A stretch of 53,636 nucleotides of DNA from the NCBI GenBank assembly GCA_004562765.1, contig SFRL01000024.1:1-53636 (forward strand). The letters run 5' to 3'. The translations under genes and the position numbers were made by a program. Positions 22,976 through 30,912 of this stretch are shown piece after piece (the stretch's first letter is position 1; every line of letters begins with the position of its first letter). The stretch comes from a bacterium (GTDB taxonomy: Bacteria; Bacillota; Clostridia; Lachnospirales; Lachnospiraceae). The notes below the pieces were generated by a model. It had not been told where the DNA came from. It ran no database searches and was given only the letters and a program-made list of their open reading frames with translations.

Positions 22976-24814
22976 TTATTTATTCTTCGCGTTAAAGCTT
23001 GCACGCTTGCGCAGCGTCGGGTCAAGAATACGCTTGCGGATACGGATGCTTTCCGGCGTGATCTCCAACAGCTCATCGGTGTCGATAAACTCCAGCGCCT
23101 GCTCCAGACTGAGCACCTTCGGAGGCACAAGTGTTAACGCCTCGTCCGCACTGGAGGAACGTGTATTGGTCAGATGCTTCTTCTTGCAGACATTCAGCTC
23201 GATATCTTCCGCCTTGGCGCTCATACCGATGACCATACCGGCGTATACTTTCTCGCCCGGTCCGATAAACAGTGTACCGCGGTCCTGTGCGGAGAACAGA
23301 CCGTAGGTCACGCTCTCGCCGGTCTCGAAGGCGATGAGGGAGCCGGTCTTGCGGTACTGGATATCACCACAGTACTCATCATAACCGTCAAAGATCGTGT
23401 TGATGATACCGTTACCTTTCGTGTCGGTCATGAAATCATTGCGGTAACCGATCAGTCCGCGGGAGGGGATCCGAAACTCCAGTCTTGTATAGCCGCCGCT
23501 GATGGAACCCATGTTTAAGAGGGAACCCTTTCGCTGGCTCAGCTTGTCGATCACGACGCCGGTAAACTCATCCGGCACATCCACGTAAGCGAGCTCCATG
23601 GGCTCAGTCTTTTTGCCCTGCTCATTGGTGTGATAGAGCACTTCCGCCTTGCTGACTGCAAATTCGTAGCCCTCGCGGCGCATATTCTCGATGAGTACGG
23701 ATAAATGCAGCTCGCCGCGTCCGGATACCTTATAGGTATCGGCATCTTCGGTCTCCTCCACACGAAGGGAGACATCCGTGTTCAGCTCGCGGAACAGTCT
23801 GTCGCGCAGGTGGCGGGAAGTGATATATTTTCCTTCCTGGCCGGCCAGCGGCGAATCGTTTACGATAAAGTTCATCGCCAGTGTCGGCTCGGAAATCTTC
23901 TGGAAGGGGATCGCAACAGGATCTTCCGGTGAACAGATCGTATCACCGATGTGGATATCCGCGATACCGGAGATGGCAACGATGGAGCCGATGCCTGCCT
24001 CGGTGACATCCACCTTGTTCAGTCCGTCAAACTCGTAGAGTTTGCTGATACGCACTTTCTTCTGTTTGTCCGGCTCGTGATGGTTCACAAGCACTGCATC
24101 CTGGTTGACGCGCAGAACACCGTTATCCACTTTTCCGACACCGATACGTCCCACATACTCGTTGTAATCGATGGTGCTGATCAGTACCTGGGTATTGGCA
24201 TCCGGGTCACCGGTGGGAGCCGGAATATAGTTGATGATGGTCTCGAATAACGGAGTCATATCCTTGCGTTCGTCATCCAGGTCAAGCATCGCATAACCGT
24301 CTCTGGCAGATGCATAGACAAACGGGCAGTCAAGCTGCTCATCGGAGGCATCCAGATCCATGAAAAGTTCCAATACTTCATCGATCACTTCCGCAGGTCT
24401 TGCCTCCGGACGGTCGATCTTATTGATGCAGACGATGACCGGAAGATTCAGCTCCAGTGCTTTCATGAGCACAAATTTGGTCTGGGGCATCGCGCCCTCG
24501 AAAGCGTCAACGACGAGGATGACGCCGTTTACCATCTTCAGCACACGTTCCACCTCGCCGCCGAAATCGGCATGGCCGGGGGTGTCGATGATGTTGATCT
24601 TTACATCTTTATAAAAAACAGCAGTGTTTTTTGACAGGATCGTGATACCGCGCTCGCGCTCGATATCGTTGGAATCCATCACGCGCTCCTGTACCTCCTG
24701 ATTGGCGCGGAATACACCGGATTGTTTTAACAGCTCGTCCACCAGGGTTGTTTTGCCGTGGTCAACGTGGGCGATGATTGCGATGTTACGAATGTCGTCT
24801 CTTGTGGTTTGCAT
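22976..24814 (-). CDS. typA: Ribosome-associated GTPase TypA/BipA
   Basis: The 612-residue protein has the full TypA layout. The GTPase domain has AHVDHGKTT at residues 15-23, a DTPGHADF switch II and NKID. It is followed by domains II, III and V, and a C-terminal domain specific to TypA (SSADEALTLVPPKVLSLEQALEFIDTDELLEITP in part). TypA is an EF-G-like translational GTPase involved in ribosome assembly and stress or cold adaptation. The start at 24814 matches the family opening (RNIAIIAHVDHGKT); the site GAAGGAAAAAG upstream is moderate. A minus-strand promoter lies about 60 nt upstream. Confidence 0.97.
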   Translation of the reverse strand: MQTTRDDIRNIAIIAHVDHGKTTLVDELLKQSGVFRANQEVQERVMDSNDIERERGITILSKNTAVFYKDVKINIIDTPGHADFGGEVERVLKMVNGVILVVDAFEGAMPQTKFVLMKALELNLPVIVCINKIDRPEARPAEVIDEVLELFMDLDASDEQLDCPFVYASARDGYAMLDLDDERKDMTPLFETIINYIPAPTGDPDANTQVLISTIDYNEYVGRIGVGKVDNGVLRVNQDAVLVNHHEPDKQKKVRISKLYEFDGLNKVDVTEAGIGSIVAISGIADIHIGDTICSPEDPVAIPFQKISEPTLAMNFIVNDSPLAGQEGKYITSRHLRDRLFRELNTDVSLRVEETEDADTYKVSGRGELHLSVLIENMRREGYEFAVSKAEVLYHTNEQGKKTEPMELAYVDVPDEFTGVVIDKLSQRKGSLLNMGSISGGYTRLEFRIPSRGLIGYRNDFMTDTKGNGIINTIFDGYDEYCGDIQYRKTGSLIAFETGESVTYGLFSAQDRGTLFIGPGEKVYAGMVIGMSAKAEDIELNVCKKKHLTNTRSSSADEALTLVPPKVLSLEQALEFIDTDELLEITPESIRIRKRILDPTLRKRASFNAKNK

Positions 24815-24871
24815 AAATATTCTTTTTCCTTCTTTCCTATTAAATGTCTTTCTCTGTTTTTGCCGCCTATT

Positions 24872-24899
24872 ATCATATCACAAAATGTGAATTATGCAA
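24872..24899 (-). promoter_or_regulatory. typA promoter
   Basis: On the minus strand TTGCAT (24894-24899), a 16-nt spacer and TATGAT (24872-24877) precede the typA ATG by 57 nt. The rest of the 219-bp divergent region up to 25033 is A+T-rich, and I see no certain promoter for the plus-strand gene. Confidence 0.55.
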
Positions 24900-25033
24900 G
24901 TGCATATTTGAAAAGATACAAAAAAATTTATTTTATCGACAGAAAACTGCGACTTTCGCACGAAATGGTTGGTATGATGCATGCAGTCACGAAATAGAAA
25001 TAGATTAGCAAAAGCGAAAGGAGAATTAATTCT

Positions 25034-25663
25034 ATGGGAGACAAGATATTTGAAAACAATCAGGTGGTCATTGCAGGAGAAATCGTATCGGGATTTACGT
25101 TTAGTCATGAGGTGTACGGAGAGGGCTTCTATATGGTAGAGGTCGCTGTCAACCGCCTGAGCAATTACGCAGATTACATACCGGTCATGGTATCAGAGCG
25201 GCTGATCGATGTGACAGGCAATTATGAAGGACAGTATATATGCGTGGTAGGACAGTTCCGGTCCTACAACCGGCATGAGGAAAAGAAAAACCGGCTGGTG
25301 CTTTCCGTGTTTGCAAGGGAGATCGAGTTTACCGAGGAGCCGGGTGAGGATGTGAAGAGCAACCAGATCTTTCTGGATGGCTACATCTGCAAAGAGCCGA
25401 TCTACCGGAAGACACCGCTTGGACGGGAGATCGCGGATCTTTTGATCGCTGTCAACCGTTCTTATGGAAAATCCGATTATATCCCGAGTATCTGCTGGGG
25501 AAGAAATGCACGTTATGCTTCCGGATTTGCGGTTGGTGCACATGTACAGATCTGGGGCAGAATACAGAGCCGCGAATATGTGAAGAAGCTGAATGAGTTT
25601 GAGACAGAAAAGCGGATCGCTTATGAGGTATCGGTCAGCAAGATCGACTGTCTGGAGGCGTAA
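25034..25663 (+). CDS. Tandem OB-fold single-stranded-DNA-binding-like protein
   Basis: The 209-residue protein looks like two consecutive OB folds. The first (about 5-100) runs from NQVVIAGEIVSGFTFSHEVYGEGFYMVEVAVNR through GQYICVVGQFRSYNR to LVLSVFAREIEF. The second (about 110-208) repeats the scheme with NQIFLDGYICKEPIYRKTPLGREIADLLIAVNR, CWGRNARYASGF and VQIWGRIQSREY. The second half matches the SSB/PriB pattern closely, including PLGREIADLLIAVNR. It lacks the acidic C-terminal tip of canonical SSB, so it is probably an accessory or regulatory relative rather than the replicative SSB. GAAAGGAGA lies upstream of ATG 25034. Confidence 0.75.
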   Translation: MGDKIFENNQVVIAGEIVSGFTFSHEVYGEGFYMVEVAVNRLSNYADYIPVMVSERLIDVTGNYEGQYICVVGQFRSYNRHEEKKNRLVLSVFAREIEFTEEPGEDVKSNQIFLDGYICKEPIYRKTPLGREIADLLIAVNRSYGKSDYIPSICWGRNARYASGFAVGAHVQIWGRIQSREYVKKLNEFETEKRIAYEVSVSKIDCLEA

Positions 25664-25703
25664 AACCCATAAGACTTTACTTTTCGGGGAAAATGTGCTA
25701 TTC

Positions 25704-25742
25704 TTGCTTGGATTTGTATTTTCATGTACTGTCACAGACAGT
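25704..25742 (+). promoter_or_regulatory. Weak promoter with a 15-bp palindrome on the -10
   Basis: TTGCTT (25704-25709), N17 and TACTGT (25727-25732) form a weak promoter before the cobalamin adenosyltransferase gene. A perfect dyad, ACTGTC-ACA-GACAGT (25728-25742), overlaps its -10. The dyad resembles the ACTGTTCAGAACAGT-like elements elsewhere in the window. Confidence 0.35.
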
Positions 25743-25796
25743 TATGTTGTGGGCGTCATATTCGGAAAGCGCTTCACAAACAGGGAGGCAATGAAG

Positions 25797-26282
25797 ATGG
25801 ATACAGGAATTGTAAGAATATTTTATGGCGAGGGACACGGCAAATCTACCGCCGCAATGGGTCGCGCGTTACAGGCCGCCAGCGAGGGGAAGAGTGTGTT
25901 TGTGATCCATTACTTAAAGGGAAGAATGGAGGACGAGGCGCAGTTTATGAAAAAACTGGAGCCGGAGATCAAGGTGTTCCAGTTTGAAAAAAGTGATGTG
26001 TCCTATGAGAATCTGTCGCCGGAGGAAAAAAAGGAAGCACAGATGAACATTAAAAACGGTGTTAATTTTGCGCGAAAGGTGTTGTTGACCGGCGAGTGTG
26101 ATCTGTTGATCTTAGACGAGGTGCTCGGACTGGTGGATGCGGGCCTGTTGGAAAACGAGGAGTTGGAAAATCTCGTCAAGTCCCGTTCAGGCGGAATGGA
26201 TCTGATCCTGACCGGACGAAATATGGACGAATCGATTCGTGCCTATGCGGACGAAATTTATAAAATAAAATCCGAAAAATAA
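25797..26282 (+). CDS. Cob(I)yrinic acid a,c-diamide adenosyltransferase (CobO/BtuR-type)
   Basis: The 161-residue protein carries a P-loop GEGHGKST at residues 11-18 right at its N-terminus, the AAMGRALQAASEGKSVFVIHYLKG segment and a Walker B LLILDEVLGLVDAGLL. It has an LTGR segment near the end. This is the CobO/BtuR/CobA family, which transfers the adenosyl group from ATP to corrinoids in coenzyme B12 synthesis. GGGAGG at 25783-25788 is 8 nt before ATG 25797, which I prefer to ATG 25791. No other cobalamin genes are near, so it may serve salvage of corrinoids. A strong hairpin follows. Confidence 0.87.
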   Translation: MDTGIVRIFYGEGHGKSTAAMGRALQAASEGKSVFVIHYLKGRMEDEAQFMKKLEPEIKVFQFEKSDVSYENLSPEEKKEAQMNIKNGVNFARKVLLTGECDLLILDEVLGLVDAGLLENEELENLVKSRSGGMDLILTGRNMDESIRAYADEIYKIKSEK

Positions 26283-26296
26283 AAAAACTAAGAAAA

Positions 26297-26325
26297 AAAG
26301 TGCCCTGTCGTTCACAGGGCACTTT
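26297..26325. terminator. Hairpin terminator after the adenosyltransferase gene
   Basis: A perfect 12-bp stem (26297-26308 with 26314-26325) with a 5-nt loop. An A-run precedes it and TTTACATTTT follows, so it could work on both strands. Confidence 0.8.
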
Positions 26326-26393
26326 ACATTTTGCAATTTTTTTAATATAGTATATTAAGAAAAAGTTTGCACAGGCAGGAGGAAGATACAAAA

Positions 26394-27287
26394 ATGGCAA
26401 TATTCAAAGGTGCCGGCGTGGCAATTGTCACACCCATGAAAGATAACTTTGAGGTAAATTACGACAAGCTGGACGAGATGATCCAGTTCCAGATAGACAA
26501 CGGAACAGACTGTATTGTGATCGCAGGAACGACAGGAGAAAGCTCCACCCTGACAATGGAGGAGCACGCAGATGTGATCAAGGCAGCGGTTCAAATGACG
26601 AAGCATCGCGTGCCGGTCGTAGCCGGAACCGGCTCTAACTGTACGAAGACAGCGATCCAGCTGACGCAGGAAGCGCAGGAAGCAGGATGTGACGGTGCAC
26701 TGATCGTGACACCTTACTATAACAAGGCAACACAGGCAGGTCTGGTCAGCCATTACGGACAGATCGCACAGTCTACCAAGCTGCCGATCATCATGTACAA
26801 TGTGCCCAGCCGTACCGGCTGCAATATTCTGCCGGAGACCGCAGCGACACTGGTAAAGACCTATGACAATATCGTCGGTTTAAAGGAAGCGACCGGAAAT
26901 GTGGCACAGGCAGTGACTACGATGGATCTGTGTGACGGCAAGATCGATATGTATTCCGGAGAGGACGGTATCGTGGTACCGCTTATGTCGATCGGAGCAG
27001 TGGGCGTGATCTCCGTATGGTCAAATGTTGCGCCGAAGGATGTACATGACATGTGTATGTATGCACTGAACGGCGATTACAAGAAGGCTGCCGAGATTCA
27101 GTTAAAGGGACGCGCGTTAGTGGATGCGCTGTTTTCCGAGGTGAATCCGATTCCTGTGAAGCGTGCGCTGAATGCGATGGGCTTTGAGGTAGGACCGCTG
27201 CGCGCACCGCTGACGGAGATGAGTGAGACGAATGCGGCGAAGCTCATTCAGGTGATGAAGGATTACGGCTTAAAGGTGACAGAGTAA
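26394..27287 (+). CDS. dapA: 4-hydroxy-tetrahydrodipicolinate synthase
   Basis: The 297-residue TIM-barrel enzyme condenses pyruvate with aspartate semialdehyde in lysine and diaminopimelate synthesis. Schiff-base Lys164 lies in GLKEATGN, the catalytic Tyr in MYNVPSRTG, and the substrate segment GTTGESSTLT is intact. AGGAGG (26377-26382) lies 11 nt before ATG 26394; an in-frame ATG at 26367 precedes it and is rejected. dapB follows after 38 nt, so both steps of the pathway are in one transcription unit. The stop codon is part of a short inverted repeat (27284-27304). Confidence 0.96.
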   Translation: MAIFKGAGVAIVTPMKDNFEVNYDKLDEMIQFQIDNGTDCIVIAGTTGESSTLTMEEHADVIKAAVQMTKHRVPVVAGTGSNCTKTAIQLTQEAQEAGCDGALIVTPYYNKATQAGLVSHYGQIAQSTKLPIIMYNVPSRTGCNILPETAATLVKTYDNIVGLKEATGNVAQAVTTMDLCDGKIDMYSGEDGIVVPLMSIGAVGVISVWSNVAPKDVHDMCMYALNGDYKKAAEIQLKGRALVDALFSEVNPIPVKRALNAMGFEVGPLRAPLTEMSETNAAKLIQVMKDYGLKVTE

Positions 27288-27304
27288 TTGTTCAGAACAG
27301 TTAC
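27284..27304. repeat. Inverted repeat between dapA and dapB
   Basis: GTAATTG (27284-27290), TTCAGAA, CAGTTAC (27298-27304): 7-bp arms with one G-T pair. It includes the dapA stop codon and ends 9 nt before the dapB ribosome site. The central CTGTTCAGAACAG-like core also occurs at 490-502. Confidence 0.6.
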
Positions 27305-27325
27305 GAAATGTCTGGGAGGATGAAA

Positions 27326-28087
27326 ATGACAAATGTGATTATGCATGGCTGCAACGGACGGATGGGACAAATGATCGCGGGACTTTGCGCGAATGATCCG
27401 GAGATCACGATCGTTGCGGGCGTGGATGCCTATACAGAAAAAAAGAATGACTTTCCGGTATTTGCGAACATTGCGGAATGTGATGTGCCTGCAGATGCCG
27501 TGATCGATTTTTCCAATGCAGGTGCTGTGGACGGACTGCTGGACTGGTGTGTGGAAAAAGGTATGCCGGTGGTGCTCTGCTCAACCGGATTATCCGAGGA
27601 ACAGCTTGCAAAGGTGAGCGAGGCCAGCAAAAAGACCGCAGTTTTAAAATCTGCCAACATGTCGCTGGGCATCAATACACTGATGGACCTTCTGCAAAAA
27701 GCGGTAAAGGTGTTTGCTCCCGCCGGTTTTGATGTAGAGATCGTGGAAAAACATCATAACCAGAAGCTGGATGCCCCCAGCGGAACAGCGATCGCGCTGG
27801 CGGATTCCATCAATGAGGCGATGGACGGACAGTACGAGTATGTGTATGACCGCAGTGATCGCAGGCAAAAGAGAGACGCGAAGGAGCTTGGCATCTCGGC
27901 AGTGCGTGGCGGCACCATCGTCGGTGAGCACGAGGTGATCTTTGCGGGAGCCGATGAGGTGATCGAATTCAAGCACACGGCATATTCACGCGCTGTTTTT
28001 GGCAAGGGCGCGATCGAAGCCGCAAAGTTTTTAAAAGGAAAAGGTGCGGGATATTATACGATGCAGGATGTGATAGCAGAAGCCTGA
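27326..28087 (+). CDS. dapB: 4-hydroxy-tetrahydrodipicolinate reductase
   Basis: The 253-residue enzyme reduces the DapA product with NAD(P)H. It opens with the nucleotide-binding loop HGCNGRMGQMI and has the catalytic region EKHHNQKLDAPSGTA (His and Lys for substrate and proton transfer), followed by GISAVRGGTIVGEHEVIF. GGGAGG at 27314-27319 is 6 nt before ATG 27326; the in-frame ATGs at 27308 and 27320 are upstream of or touch that site. It follows dapA directly. A hairpin overlaps its stop codon. Confidence 0.96.
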   Translation: MTNVIMHGCNGRMGQMIAGLCANDPEITIVAGVDAYTEKKNDFPVFANIAECDVPADAVIDFSNAGAVDGLLDWCVEKGMPVVLCSTGLSEEQLAKVSEASKKTAVLKSANMSLGINTLMDLLQKAVKVFAPAGFDVEIVEKHHNQKLDAPSGTAIALADSINEAMDGQYEYVYDRSDRRQKRDAKELGISAVRGGTIVGEHEVIFAGADEVIEFKHTAYSRAVFGKGAIEAAKFLKGKGAGYYTMQDVIAEA

Positions 28088-28104
28088 AGGGCTTCTGCTA
28101 TTTT
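28074..28104 (+). terminator. Hairpin over the dapB stop codon
   Basis: An 11-12 bp stem (28074-28084 with 28090-28100) around TGAA, which contains the stop codon, is followed by ATTTTC. The T-run is short, so termination may be partial and fbp could receive read-through. Confidence 0.6.
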
Positions 28105-28120
28105 CAAAAGGGGGAAAACT

Positions 28121-30076
28121 ATGGGGGAGACAGAAATACGCTATCTAAAGAGTCTGGCAAAGCAGTATCCGACGATCGCCTCTGCGGCTACAGAGATCAT
28201 CAATCTGAAGGCGATCTTAAGCCTGCCGAAGGGCACGGAGCATTTTATCACGGATGTGCACGGTGAGTATGAGCAGTTTCAGCACATCATGCGCAACGGC
28301 TCCGGAGCGGTAAAGTTAAAGATCGAGCAGGAGTTCGGAACGACTTTCAGCAAGGCGGAAAAGAAAAATATTGCGGCACTGATCTATTATCCGGAACTGA
28401 AGCTGGAGGAAGTGGCGCGTCATGAGGAAAATATGGATGATTGGTATCGCGTGACGCTGTACCGGCTGATCCCGATCTGTAAAAATGCCTCATCAAAATA
28501 TACGCGTTCCAAGGTGCGCAAGGCGCTGCCGAAGGATTTTTCCTATGTGATCGAGGAGCTTTTGACCGGACGCCCGGATCAGTCAGATCAGGAAGATTAC
28601 TATAATGAGATCATCAATTCCGTCATAGAGACAGGACGTGCACCGGAGCTGATCACTGCATTGTGCAAGCTGATCCGACGGCTGGTTGTAGACCATCTGC
28701 ATGTGGTGGGTGATATATATGACCGAGGCCCGTATCCGCATCTGATCATGGATACGCTCATGAAGTACCATTCGGTGGATATCCAGTGGGGAAACCATGA
28801 TGTTCTGTGGATGGGAGCGGCAGCAGGCAACCCGGCATGCATTGCGAATGTACTGCGCATTTCGGCCAAGTACGGCAATCTGGATATTCTGGAGGATGGC
28901 TACGGCATTAATCTGGTTCCGCTGGCGCGCTTTGCAATGACGACTTATCATGATGATCCATGTACGTATTTCAAGGTGGAATACGATGCAGACCAGTATA
29001 ATGTAAAGGATGCGCAGCTCGATGAGAAGATGCACAAGGCGATCGCCATTATCCAGTTTAAGTTGGAGGGAAAACTCATCGACGAGTATCCCGAATTTGA
29101 CATGCAGGAGCGCAAGCTTTTGCACAAGATGAACCTTGAAAACGGCACTGTAGAAGTGGAGGGTGTGACTTATCCGCTGCGGGACACTTATTTCCCGACG
29201 ATCGATCCCGAGCATCCCTATGAACTGAGCGCGGAGGAGCAGGAGGTTGTAAACCGCCTGACGACAGCTTTTATCAACTGTGAAAAGCTGCAGAAGCATG
29301 TGCGTTTCCTGTTTATGAAAGGCAGTCTGTATAAGGTGTATAACGGCAATCTGCTCTACCATGGCTGTGTACCGATGTGCGAGGACGGAAGCTTTCAAAA
29401 GGTGAAGCTGTTCGGTCATGAATACGCGGGTAAACAGCTCTATGATGTGCTGGAGCATTTTGCGCGTCTGGGTTATTATTCGATCGATCCGGTGGAGAAA
29501 AAACGGGGACAGGATATCCTCTGGTTTATCTGGGAAAACAAGAATTCGCCTGTCTTCGGAAAAGCAAAGATGACGACCTTTGAGCGGTACTTTATTGAAG
29601 ATAAAAAGACGCATGTGGAGCAGAAAAATCCGTATTACCGGTTGATCGAGCGGGAGGATGTTGTCTCTGAGATCTTAAAGGAATTCGGACTGGAAGGCGC
29701 GGATGCTCACATCATCAACGGTCATATCCCGGTGGAGACGACCATCGGCGAGTCGCCGATGAAGTGCAATGGCAAGCTGCTCATTATAGATGGCGGTTTT
29801 TCGCGTGCCTATCGCTCCAAGACCGGAATTGCGGGATATACGTTGATCTTTGATTCTTACGGATTGATCCTGGCGGCGCATGAGCCCTTTGAGTCGGTAG
29901 AGAGCGCGGTGGTAAACGGAACGGATATCCATTCACACAACGCAGTCGTATCTTCCACCAGACGCCGTCTGACGGTTGCCGATACCGACCGTGGCGCGCA
30001 GATCAAGGAGGAGATCGAGGCGCTGGAGTCACTGCTTCGGGCATACCGTTCAGGACTGCTGGTGGAGGAATTGTAG
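28121..30076 (+). CDS. fbp: Fructose-1,6-bisphosphatase, class III
   Basis: The 651-residue protein is the length of the Firmicute-specific class III gluconeogenic phosphatase, which has a metallophosphatase core. The metal-binding signatures appear in order: FITDVHGEYEQF, GDIYDRGPYPH, WGNHDVLWMG, and later INGHIPV and DGGFSRAY. Large inserts between them are normal for the class. GGGGGAAAACT precedes ATG 28121. With pfkA also in the window, both opposing steps of the fructose-6-phosphate cycle are encoded here, in separate units. Its terminator lies inside the end of the opposing tetR gene. Confidence 0.95.
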   Translation: MGETEIRYLKSLAKQYPTIASAATEIINLKAILSLPKGTEHFITDVHGEYEQFQHIMRNGSGAVKLKIEQEFGTTFSKAEKKNIAALIYYPELKLEEVARHEENMDDWYRVTLYRLIPICKNASSKYTRSKVRKALPKDFSYVIEELLTGRPDQSDQEDYYNEIINSVIETGRAPELITALCKLIRRLVVDHLHVVGDIYDRGPYPHLIMDTLMKYHSVDIQWGNHDVLWMGAAAGNPACIANVLRISAKYGNLDILEDGYGINLVPLARFAMTTYHDDPCTYFKVEYDADQYNVKDAQLDEKMHKAIAIIQFKLEGKLIDEYPEFDMQERKLLHKMNLENGTVEVEGVTYPLRDTYFPTIDPEHPYELSAEEQEVVNRLTTAFINCEKLQKHVRFLFMKGSLYKVYNGNLLYHGCVPMCEDGSFQKVKLFGHEYAGKQLYDVLEHFARLGYYSIDPVEKKRGQDILWFIWENKNSPVFGKAKMTTFERYFIEDKKTHVEQKNPYYRLIEREDVVSEILKEFGLEGADAHIINGHIPVETTIGESPMKCNGKLLIIDGGFSRAYRSKTGIAGYTLIFDSYGLILAAHEPFESVESAVVNGTDIHSHNAVVSSTRRRLTVADTDRGAQIKEEIEALESLLRAYRSGLLVEEL

Positions 30077-30087
30077 AAAGATAGTTA

Positions 30088-30699
30088 TTATAAGATTGAC
30101 AGATAGTCAAGGGTACCGGCGGACACACCGGTGCCCTTTTCTAATAATGAGATCAGCCCCTTTATAGTGTCGATCGTTTCCTCCGGAGTGGAGGGGATCA
30201 GCGAATTGTCAAATTTGACTGCAAGTACGATCAGTACGATCTCCGCCAGCGCTGACGGGTAGTCGAAGTGGATCTCACCACAGGCAATCCCCTGGGAAAT
30301 GATCTCTGTCAGGGCAGGCTTCAGTTCTGAAACGACATAATTCAAGTATTTCTGGTGTAAAAAGGCGAGATCCTGTGCACTTGTCGAAGCTTTGTGCTTC
30401 TGCCTTAAAAAGATGGCAGAGGAATTCTGACACGCCTGAAACAGCATTGCCATCCTGGTAAAGGACGATATATTGGTCTGGGTGGCCAGGGCCTTTGCAG
30501 TCTGCAGCGGTTTTTCATAGCTGCGCCTGATCAGCGCGTCAACGATCGCATCCTTGGAAGAATAGTAATAATAAATGCTTCCTTTTCCGATCCCCGCTTT
30601 GGCAGCAATGTCACTCACGGATATGTGCTGGATATTCTTTTCTTCCAGAAGCTGCTGCAGGGCATCAAGTATTTTTTCTGACTTATTTATCTCCGGCAT
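30088..30699 (-). CDS. TetR/AcrR family repressor of the adjacent condensation operon
   Basis: The 203-residue protein has the TetR helix-turn-helix at about residues 5-52 (EKILDALQQLLEEKNIQHISVSDIAAKAGIGKGSIYYYY in pieces, SKDAIVDALI following). An all-helical ligand-binding half of normal length follows. It is divergent from the SCP2/condensation/carrier/ligase operon, and two 15-bp palindromes lie in the 213-bp gap, the standard arrangement for local repression. The ligand is unknown; TetR proteins beside acyl-activating genes often sense acyl-CoA or acyl products (inference). The minus-strand promoter is clear. The 3' end overlaps the fbp terminator. Confidence 0.9.
   Translation of the reverse strand: MPEINKSEKILDALQQLLEEKNIQHISVSDIAAKAGIGKGSIYYYYSSKDAIVDALIRRSYEKPLQTAKALATQTNISSFTRMAMLFQACQNSSAIFLRQKHKASTSAQDLAFLHQKYLNYVVSELKPALTEIISQGIACGEIHFDYPSALAEIVLIVLAVKFDNSLIPSTPEETIDTIKGLISLLEKGTGVSAGTLDYLSIL
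30111..30140 (+). terminator. fbp terminator inside the opposing tetR gene
   Basis: A 9-bp stem (30111-30119 with 30128-30136, one G-U pair) with an 8-nt loop is followed by TTTT, 35 nt after the fbp stop. It lies within the last codons of tetR on the other strand. Confidence 0.75.
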
Positions 30700-30776
30700 A
30701 ACTGTATGAGCCTTTCATTTCTTGTTGTAAGTTCTTCTGCAAACCATTGTACTAACATGTTGATTTGCATGGGCTT

Positions 30777-30805
30777 ATTGTATCACATCTGCTAATTTCA
30801 AACAA
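30777..30805 (-). promoter_or_regulatory. tetR promoter
   Basis: On the minus strand TTGTTT (30800-30805), N17 and TACAAT (30777-30782) lie 78 nt before the tetR ATG. Confidence 0.6.
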
Positions 30806-30837
30806 GATTTTTCCAGAATTTGTTACAGTTTTCATAA

Positions 30838-30852
30838 TTGACCGACGGTCGA
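30838..30852. promoter_or_regulatory. TetR operator O1
   Basis: TTGACCG-A-CGGTCGA is a 15-bp palindrome with one mismatch. Its first six bases are also the -35 box of the plus-strand promoter. Confidence 0.85.
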
Positions 30853-30867
30853 AATGAGTGCTATAAT
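30838..30867 (+). promoter_or_regulatory. Promoter of the SCP2/condensation operon
   Basis: TTGACC (30838-30843), N18 and TATAAT (30862-30867). One operator covers the -35 and the second lies just after the expected start point near 30874, so repressor binding would block the promoter from both sides. Confidence 0.8.
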
Positions 30868-30881
30868 CACAATAAATAAAA

Positions 30882-30896
30882 TCGACCGACGGTCGA
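30882..30896. promoter_or_regulatory. TetR operator O2
   Basis: TCGACCG-A-CGGTCGA is a perfect 15-bp palindrome, 44 bp centre to centre from O1 (about four helical turns), located in the 5' leader of the operon. Confidence 0.85.
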
Positions 30897-30912
30897 AAAA
30901 GAGGAGGAAGCT

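Noticed and set aside
28583..29614. 343-codon minus-strand frame inside fbp
   Set aside because: It is fully contained in a well-supported class III fbp gene, and its Ile/His/Arg-rich product is typical of a shadow frame.
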